The notes under the pieces: model-generated
What the model was told of the DNA's origin: nothing
The model's input: only the letters and a program-made list of their open reading frames with translations
The model's database searches: none
Origin: Elstera litoralis
Lineage (GTDB): Bacteria; Pseudomonadota; Alphaproteobacteria; Elsterales; Elsteraceae
Direction: 5' to 3'
Length of the DNA: 10,435 nt
NCBI RefSeq assembly: GCF_000963705.1
Contig: NZ_LAJY01000008.1
Coordinates: 1 to 10,435, forward strand
Program-made: the position numbers and the translations under genes
Part shown: positions 5,438 to 10,435 of the stretch, piece by piece
How positions within the stretch are numbered: the stretch's first letter is position 1
Layout of the letters: each line of letters starts with the position of its first letter

Positions 5438-8083
5438 TTAAAGCGCCGCCAGCCGCGACAAGGCCGTTTCCAACCGGGCAATCAGCCCTTGGAACTCGGC
5501 CAGCCGCTCGCGGTTTTCCTCGATCACCGCCGGGTCGGCCTTGGCGATAAAGTCGGCATTGCCGAGCTTCTTTTCGATTTTGCCCAGCTCCTGCTCGGCC
5601 TTGGTTTTTTCCTTGGTCAAGCGCGTCCGCTCGGCATTGGGGTCGATGGCCCCGGCCAGATCGAGCGCCAGGGTTGCCGTGCCTTCGACGATCTGCACGG
5701 AGGTGGCGGTGGCCGCCCCCGTGCCGAGCCCCGAAACGCGCGCGAGGCGTTGGATGACGGCCTTATGGGTTTCGGCCCAGCGCGCGGCATCGCCCGAAAG
5801 ATCGGTGTAGACTGCTGCAAGCTCGGTGCCCGGCGGCACGTTCATTTCAGCGCGCAAGCCCCGGATTTGCGAAATCAGGCCGATCACCCAGGTCATTTCG
5901 GCGTGGGCGGCGGGATCAATCAAACTGTCCGGCAACGCCGGCCAGGGCGCGACCAGCAGGCTTTCGCCCGTCCCGCCCGACAGATGCTCCCACAGGGCTT
6001 CGGTAATGAAGGGCATGAACGGGTGCAGCAGGCGGGCGATTTGCTCCAGCGTCCAGGCCGTCGTCGCCCGAGTTTCGGCGGCGAGCGCGGCATCATCCCC
6101 GGCCAGAATCGGCTTGGTGACTTCCAGATACCAGTCGCAGAAACTGCCCCAGGCGGTCGCGTACAGCAGATTGGCTGCATCGTTGAAGCGATAGGCGGCG
6201 AGTGCTTCTTCCAGCTTGGCGCGTAGCCCCGCAAGCTCGCCGATGATCCAGCGGTTCACGGTGCCTTTTGCCTGGGCCGGATCGAAATCGGCCACGCGGG
6301 CGCAGCCGTTCATCTCGGCAAAGCGGGTGGCGTTCCACAGTTTCGTTGCGAAATTGCGATAGCCTTCAACCCGTTGGGTGGAGATCTTCACGTCCCGGCC
6401 CGGTGCCGCCATCGCCGCCATGGTAAAGCGCAGCGCGTCGCAGCCGTATTTGTCGATCAAATCGAGGGGATCGACGACATTCCCCTTCGATTTGGACATT
6501 TTCTGGCCCTTTTCGTCACGGACCAGCGCATGCACATAGACGGTGCGGAACGGTACATCGCCCATGAAATGCAGGCCCATCATCATCATCCGGGCGACCC
6601 AGAAGAAGATAATGTCGAAGCCCGTCACCAGCACGTCGCCGGGGTAATAGCGCGCCAGATCGGGCGTTTTCTCCGGCCAGCCCAGGGTCGAGAACGGGAA
6701 AAGCGCCGAGCTGAACCAGGTATCCAGCACGTCGCTGTCGCGCGTCAGGGCCGTCGTGCTGCCGTAATGCTTATCCGCCTGGGCTTGCGCGTCGGCTTCG
6801 AGTTCAGCCACAAAAATCTTGCCGTCAGGCCCATACCACGCCGGAATCTGGTGCCCCCACCAGAGTTGGCGCGAAATGCACCAGGGTTGGATGTTGCGCA
6901 TCCACTGGTAATAAGTATTGGTCCACTGCTCCGGCACGAACTTGGTGCGGCCATTTTCGACGGCCTCCAGCGCCGGTTTCGCCAGGGTCGGCGCGTCGCA
7001 ATACCATTGATCGGTCAGCCACGGCTCGATCACCACGCCCGAACGGTCGCCGTGGGGCACCATATGGGTATGAGGTTCGACCTTAACCAGAATTTCTTGT
7101 TCTTCAAGCGCTTGCACGAGTTTCTTACGCGCTTCGAACCGATCCATGCCGCGATATTCGTCGGGCACTTGATCGTTCAGGCGCGCGTCGCGGTCAAAGA
7201 TGTTCACAAGCGCAAGGCCATGCCGCCGACCAACTTCGAAATCGTTGAAATCATGGGCCGGGGTGAGTTTCACCGCGCCGGTGCCCTTTTCGGGATCGGA
7301 GTATTCGTCGGCAACAATCTGAATACGGCGACCGACCAGCGGCAGAATCGCGTATTTGCCGACGAGGTCCGCGTAGCGTTCGTCCTCCGGATTCACCGCA
7401 ATGCCGGTATCGCCGAACATGGTTTCCGGGCGCGTGGTCGCCACCGTAATGAAGCGATCCGGCTGGCCTTCGATAGGATAGCGCAGGTGCCAGAGGTTGC
7501 CCTTCACTTCCTTGGGTTCGACTTCCAGGTCGGAAATGGCGGTGTGCAGCTTCGGATCCCAGTTCACCAAGCGCTTATCGCGGTAGATGAGCCCCTGGTT
7601 GTAGAGGTCGACGAAAACCTTGCGGACCGCCGCCGACATGCCCTCGTCCATCGTGAAGCGTTCGCGCGGCCAATCGGCGGAGGCCCCCAGGCGGCGCAAC
7701 TGGCGCACGATGGTGCCGCCCGATTCCTCTTTCCACTCCCAAATTTTCTCGATGAAAGCCTCGCGCCCCATCTCCACGCGGCGCTTGCCCTCGGCCTCAA
7801 GCTTGCGTTCGACCACCATCTGCGTCGCGATCCCAGCGTGGTCGGTGCCCGGTTGCCACAGGGCATCGAAGCCGCGCGCCCGATGATAGCGGATCAACAC
7901 GTCTTGCAGCGTCATCGTCAGCCCGTGACCGATATGAAGGCTGCCGGTCACATTCGGCGGCGGCATCATGATCGTATAGGGCGTCTTGCTCCCCGTCCCG
8001 GTTGCCGCGAACCCGCCGCTTTGCTCCCACATCGGGTACAAACGGCTTTCCAAATCGGCGGGGGTATAGGTTTTTTCGAGCAT
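5438..8083 (-). CDS. valS: Valyl-tRNA synthetase
   Basis: Class I valyl-tRNA synthetase of 881 residues, which attaches valine to tRNA-Val and hydrolyses mischarged threonyl-tRNA-Val. Domains in order: the catalytic Rossmann half with PPPNVTGSLHIGHG (HIGH at 50-53); the CP1 editing insertion, including VATTRPETMFGDTGIAV (about 214-230) and GTGAVKLTPAHDFNDFEVG (about 267-285); the second catalytic half with EKGQKMSKSKGN (KMSKS at 528-532); the anticodon-binding domain (about 590-760); and a C-terminal coiled-coil arm in the last 70 or so residues, rich in Lys and Glu. Length is normal and the frame is intact. The ATG at 8083 has AAGGG about 8 nt upstream. It follows the PopZ-family gene with a 92-bp gap holding a hairpin, and is followed at 4 bp by the M81 peptidase gene. 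Confidence 0.97.
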   Translation of the reverse strand: MLEKTYTPADLESRLYPMWEQSGGFAATGTGSKTPYTIMMPPPNVTGSLHIGHGLTMTLQDVLIRYHRARGFDALWQPGTDHAGIATQMVVERKLEAEGKRRVEMGREAFIEKIWEWKEESGGTIVRQLRRLGASADWPRERFTMDEGMSAAVRKVFVDLYNQGLIYRDKRLVNWDPKLHTAISDLEVEPKEVKGNLWHLRYPIEGQPDRFITVATTRPETMFGDTGIAVNPEDERYADLVGKYAILPLVGRRIQIVADEYSDPEKGTGAVKLTPAHDFNDFEVGRRHGLALVNIFDRDARLNDQVPDEYRGMDRFEARKKLVQALEEQEILVKVEPHTHMVPHGDRSGVVIEPWLTDQWYCDAPTLAKPALEAVENGRTKFVPEQWTNTYYQWMRNIQPWCISRQLWWGHQIPAWYGPDGKIFVAELEADAQAQADKHYGSTTALTRDSDVLDTWFSSALFPFSTLGWPEKTPDLARYYPGDVLVTGFDIIFFWVARMMMMGLHFMGDVPFRTVYVHALVRDEKGQKMSKSKGNVVDPLDLIDKYGCDALRFTMAAMAAPGRDVKISTQRVEGYRNFATKLWNATRFAEMNGCARVADFDPAQAKGTVNRWIIGELAGLRAKLEEALAAYRFNDAANLLYATAWGSFCDWYLEVTKPILAGDDAALAAETRATTAWTLEQIARLLHPFMPFITEALWEHLSGGTGESLLVAPWPALPDSLIDPAAHAEMTWVIGLISQIRGLRAEMNVPPGTELAAVYTDLSGDAARWAETHKAVIQRLARVSGLGTGAATATSVQIVEGTATLALDLAGAIDPNAERTRLTKEKTKAEQELGKIEKKLGNADFIAKADPAVIEENRERLAEFQGLIARLETALSRLAAL

Positions 8084-8118
8084 CGGGAACCCTTTGGAGA
8101 TCGACTTTAAGACGGCAA

Positions 8119-8151
8119 AACGGCCGCAGAGCTTGCGCCCGCGCGGCCGTT
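8119..8151 (-). terminator. Hairpin between popZ and valS
   Basis: A perfect 9-bp inverted repeat (arms AACGGCCGC and GCGGCCGTT, 15-nt GC-rich loop) lies 24 nt after the popZ stop. On the minus strand the stem runs into a short TTTT. It could be a weak intrinsic terminator for popZ or an attenuator ahead of valS. The T-run is short, so termination would be partial at best. Confidence 0.45.
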
Positions 8152-8175
8152 AGCACTCTAGAGAAAAAGAAGCGT

Positions 8176-8819
8176 TTAGCGGCGGCGACCGGATGCGGCG
8201 AGGCGTTGGATTTCCTCGCGGACCATCGTTTCCACCATCGGCGGCAGGTTGCGGTCCAACCACTCCCGCAGAACCGGCTTCAGCGCTTCGCGTACCAACT
8301 CGTCCAGCGTGGGGTTCGAGCCCCCGGAGGCGCGCATAACGGCGGCGGCGGGCGAATCATCCTCATCCGGCTCTTGCAGTTTTGCAAAAGCCCGGCTGGC
8401 CGCGCTGGCCGAGTCCGGGGACATCAGGCATCGTCATCAAAACTCATGCTTGCTGCCTTTTTGCCTGTCTCGAATGAACCCGCATCGAACGTGGGGCCTG
8501 CCCTCTTTACCGGAACATCATCGTCTTTCGCCGAAGGGGGCGGCAGATCGTCGAAGTCCATGCTGAAGGAAGGCTTCGGTGCTTCCACCGCCTCCATGCC
8601 CAAGCTGCGGGCCATTTCCATATCGTCGTCTTCGTCGTCGGAATCGGCCCGCTGTGTCAGATCGAACACATCGGCCCGCATGGTTCCAGCCGCAGGCGCA
8701 GGGGCCGAAGCCTCAGCGTCATCCGCCTGAGCACCGTCCCCATCTTCCGATATGATACGGCGGATGGAGGCGAGGATTTCCTCCATCGACGGTTCTTGAT
8801 GGGGTTTCGGGTCGCTCAT
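8176..8819 (-). CDS. popZ: PopZ-family polar organizing protein (DUF2497), split by a frameshift
   Basis: The N-terminal piece (8819-8424) starts MSDPKPHQEP, then SMEEILASIRRIISED (residues 11-26), the hallmark N-terminal helix of the family. A long acidic, low-complexity linker follows, including DSDDEDDDMEMA. That frame stops at a TGA at 8426-8424. The C-terminal piece (8424-8176, 82 residues) overlaps it as TGATG and carries the family's oligomerisation region, with TLDELVREALKPVLREWLDRN and MVREEIQRLA. Adding one base at 8427-8428 (GCC CTG ATG) joins them as a protein of about 214 residues. In Caulobacter PopZ forms the polar matrix that anchors the ParB-bound centromere. AGGA precedes the ATG at 8819. 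It lies between tolC and valS, as is usual in alphaproteobacteria. A real two-gene split with stop-start coupling is possible but less likely. Confidence 0.88.
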
Positions 8820-8854
8820 CGCTTCCTCATGCTACGCAAACACTTATGGCAATG

Positions 8855-8884
8855 ACTTTAGTCAAAGCTTTGACCGTTTGCCAA
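8855..8884 (-). promoter_or_regulatory. Candidate popZ promoter with a palindromic operator in its spacer
   Basis: On the minus strand, TTGGCA (8884-8879), an 18-nt spacer and TAAAGT (8860-8855) form a reasonable promoter about 36 nt upstream of the popZ ATG. The spacer contains the perfect 14-bp palindrome GTCAAAGCTTTGAC (8861-8874). A second inverted repeat, TGACT-TT-AGTCA (8853-8864), overlaps it and the -10. A repressor or activator site is plausible; I cannot name the factor. Confidence 0.4.
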
Positions 8885-8906
8885 TCGGAAGAATCGAAAT
8901 TTGCGC

Positions 8907-10289
8907 TTATTCCTGCGCAATACCGGTCCCAATCCATTTTCCGTCGACCGCGCGGTAGTTTTCTTCAACGTCATACAGCGGAACCGAGAGGCCCAACTGA
9001 CGCGCGGTCAGCCGACCCGTTGCACTGAGCAACGAATAAGCCGCCACCTGCTCGTCACGCTTGGAGCGCACCATCGACACGCGGGCGTTCAAAAGCTCTT
9101 GTTCGGCGTTCAGCACGTCGAGCGTGGTGCGCGAGCCGACGACGGCTTCCTGCCGCACGCCTTCGAGCGCGATTTCGTTAGCCCGGATTTGCGCTGCGAG
9201 CGATTCGATGCGGGCCTGGGCCGATTTCATCTGCTCGTAAGCCTGGGTCGCCTGCTCAACCGCCGACCGGCGTTGCGTATCGATATCGGTTCGGCGCTGC
9301 CCCGCCGTCTGCTTTGCCGAGCGAACGCGCGAATAGGTGCTGCCGCCTTCGTATAAGGGGGCCGAAAGCTGTACGGTCAGACTGGCCGAGGAGGTGCGTT
9401 CGACGCCGATCTGCTGATCGTGGCGACGGCTGATATCGCCAACGAGGCTGACGGTCGGCAGCAGTTCGCCGCGCACTTCATCCACCGTTAACTTGGCGAC
9501 GCCTTCATCATATTGGGCGGCCGTAATCACCGGATTATTGGCCTGGGCCAACTCGCGCGCTTCTTCCAGCGAGACCGGCAGCAGTTGCAGCGGCACAGTC
9601 GGCGTTGAAAGATTGGTGGCTTCGAGCCCGGTCGAGCGCGTGAAGCTGGCTTTAGAGGAGCGCAATTGGCCTTCCGCCGCCTGCCGATCCGCAATCACGC
9701 TGGCAAGGCGGGCTTCGGCTTGGCTCACGTCGGTCCGGGTGACTTCGCCGACGCGGAACCGATCCTGCGCCGCCTGCAACTGCTGTTGCAGCACGAGTTC
9801 GTTGTTCGCATTCAGCTCAACGACGGCCTGATCGCGGATCACGTTCACATAGAAGGTTGCCGTATCGAGGAAAATCTGCTGTTCGGTCGCGGTTAAGCGC
9901 GCCCGTTCGGCCTGAATTTCATTCTTAGCCCGCTCGGTCCCGGCGGTGGTCCGCCCGCCGCGATACAGCGGCTGCGTCACGGAAACACCATAGCTCTTCG
10001 GCGTCAGGTTTTGCTTGGTCGTGCGGGTCGAGACCTGCTCCGTCCGCAAGCGCCCGACCGAGGCCGAGGAAGAGACCGTGGGCCGCCACCCGGCTTGCGC
10101 CTGCGGCAAGCGCTCATCGGTCGCCCGCAACCGTGCCCGGCCCGATAAAAGCTGCGGGTTGGTTTGATAGGATTGCGTCCAAGATTGGTCCAGCGTTTGT
10201 GCCATCGCGGGCACCGCTCCCATCGTTCCCAACAATAAGGCTGCCGACAGGCTCCCCATCAGGATTCCACGACGCGCAGAAAACACCAT
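8907..10289 (-). CDS. tolC: TolC family outer membrane channel protein
   Basis: Outer-membrane efflux or type I secretion channel of 460 residues, forming a trimeric beta-barrel with a periplasmic alpha-helical tunnel. A signal peptide is clear: basic MVFSARRG, a hydrophobic stretch to about residue 24, then AVPAMA with probable cleavage after residue 30. The two homologous OEP repeats are evident. Each has an LYxGG turn at the start of its long helices (LYRGG at 108-112, LYEGG at 312-316) and a later VG-x-x-T-x-x-DV motif (RVGEVTRTDV at 179-188, VVGSRTTLDV at 383-392). The tail (YDVEENYRAVDGKW) resembles that of alphaproteobacterial TolC proteins. The ATG at 10289 has GAGAGG about 7 nt upstream. 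It lies 79 bp after a rhodanese-like gene and 87 bp before popZ. No partner pump genes are in the window, so its substrate is unknown. Confidence 0.93.
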   Translation of the reverse strand: MVFSARRGILMGSLSAALLLGTMGAVPAMAQTLDQSWTQSYQTNPQLLSGRARLRATDERLPQAQAGWRPTVSSSASVGRLRTEQVSTRTTKQNLTPKSYGVSVTQPLYRGGRTTAGTERAKNEIQAERARLTATEQQIFLDTATFYVNVIRDQAVVELNANNELVLQQQLQAAQDRFRVGEVTRTDVSQAEARLASVIADRQAAEGQLRSSKASFTRSTGLEATNLSTPTVPLQLLPVSLEEARELAQANNPVITAAQYDEGVAKLTVDEVRGELLPTVSLVGDISRRHDQQIGVERTSSASLTVQLSAPLYEGGSTYSRVRSAKQTAGQRRTDIDTQRRSAVEQATQAYEQMKSAQARIESLAAQIRANEIALEGVRQEAVVGSRTTLDVLNAEQELLNARVSMVRSKRDEQVAAYSLLSATGRLTARQLGLSVPLYDVEENYRAVDGKWIGTGIAQE

Positions 10290-10318
10290 CTTCGACCTCT
10301 CCCATCAGGGCCAATCGC

Positions 10319-10365
10319 CTCAGGACAGGGCCTGAGCGCGATCACGTACTGTAATTACGGTTACA
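10319..10365 (-). promoter_or_regulatory. Leader hairpin and dyad upstream of tolC
   Basis: In the 79-bp gap before tolC there is a dyad TGTAA-N6-TTACA (10350-10365), overlapping the 8-bp palindrome GTAATTAC (10351-10358). There is also a small hairpin with arms CTCAGG and CCTGAG around 6 nt (10319-10336), about 30 nt before the start codon. The dyad could be an operator and the hairpin could sit in the 5' leader. I could not place a convincing -35/-10 pair here. Confidence 0.3.
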
Positions 10366-10368
10366 AAC

Positions 10369-10435
10369 TTAATAGCGCGACAGGCTCGGGTCAACCTCCG
10401 AAGCCCATCGATCGATACCGCCCGCTAAGTTAACC
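10369..10435 (-). CDS. Rhodanese-like domain protein, C-terminal end only
   Basis: Only the last 21 codons and a TAA (10371-10369) are in the window; the rest lies beyond the right edge. The visible tail reads NLAGGIDRW followed shortly by EVDPSLSRY. The NLAGGI-D-x-W pattern is the typical end of a single-domain rhodanese (sulfurtransferase fold), and the VDPS-x-x-RY tail matches those often found beside tolC in alphaproteobacteria. The catalytic cysteine loop is not in view, so activity cannot be judged. It reads in the same direction as tolC, 79 bp away, and the two may share a transcript. Confidence 0.7.
   Translation of the reverse strand, partial: VNLAGGIDRWASEVDPSLSRY

Noticed and set aside
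5434..5481. Upstream start at 5481 for the M81 peptidase
   Set aside because: It would lie inside the valS coding end. Family proteins begin with the MRIAIGG-type strand, which matches the ATG at 5433.
6374..8110. Long open frame of 578 codons on the plus strand
   Set aside because: It lies antisense to valS, which has every expected synthetase motif in a full-length frame. The plus-strand translation looks like no family and reflects high GC with biased third positions.
8891..8895. GANTC (CcrM methylation) site upstream of popZ
   Set aside because: A single GAATC is expected by chance every few hundred bases and gives no evidence of cell-cycle control alone.
8846..9028. Small plus-strand open frame over the popZ-tolC gap
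   Set aside because: Most of it is antisense to the tolC 3' end, it has no Shine-Dalgarno, and the intergenic part is better explained as a promoter with palindromes.
10366..10394. TTGACC with a downstream AT-rich hexamer as a tolC promoter
   Set aside because: The TTGACC lies within codons GTT GAC CCG of the rhodanese-like tail, and the -10 candidates are either 14 nt away or match at only 3 of 6 positions.

Overview
The window looks like an ordinary, GC-rich chromosomal segment of an alphaproteobacterium, probably near the Rhodospirillales. The lineage is inferred from gene content and order. A TolC-family gene, a PopZ-family gene (DUF2497) and valS follow each other on one strand, and erpA-xthA sits divergently to dgt-argS; both layouts are familiar from alphaproteobacteria. 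I found no phage, transposon, CRISPR array, rRNA or tRNA.

Layout, left to right. A minus-strand block (1-2525) holds argS, cut by the left edge, and upstream of it dgt, a dNTP triphosphohydrolase gene broken by one frameshift. Divergent from dgt, the plus strand carries erpA (2646-2999) and, 7 bp later, xthA (3007-3788), also with one frameshift. xthA converges on a long minus-strand block. The 163-bp gap between the two (3789-3951) holds four GC-rich hairpins arranged as two mirror-image pairs around an 85% AT core. The minus-strand block then runs, in transcription order from the right edge: the 3' end of a rhodanese-like gene, a TolC-family outer-membrane channel gene, a PopZ-family gene (split by a third frameshift), valS, and an M81/MlrC-like metallopeptidase gene 4 bp after valS.

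Most genes are housekeeping: two aminoacyl-tRNA synthetases, Fe-S cluster insertion, AP-site repair, nucleotide-pool control, polar chromosome anchoring and outer-membrane export. I see no evidence of a new multi-gene system. Two points merit a second look. One is the symmetric twin-hairpin element at 3794-3946, whose stems differ between copies but stay paired. The other is that three of the genes (dgt, xthA, popZ) are each restored by adding a single G/C next to an existing G/C, which points to homopolymer under-calling in the sequence rather than three real pseudogenes.
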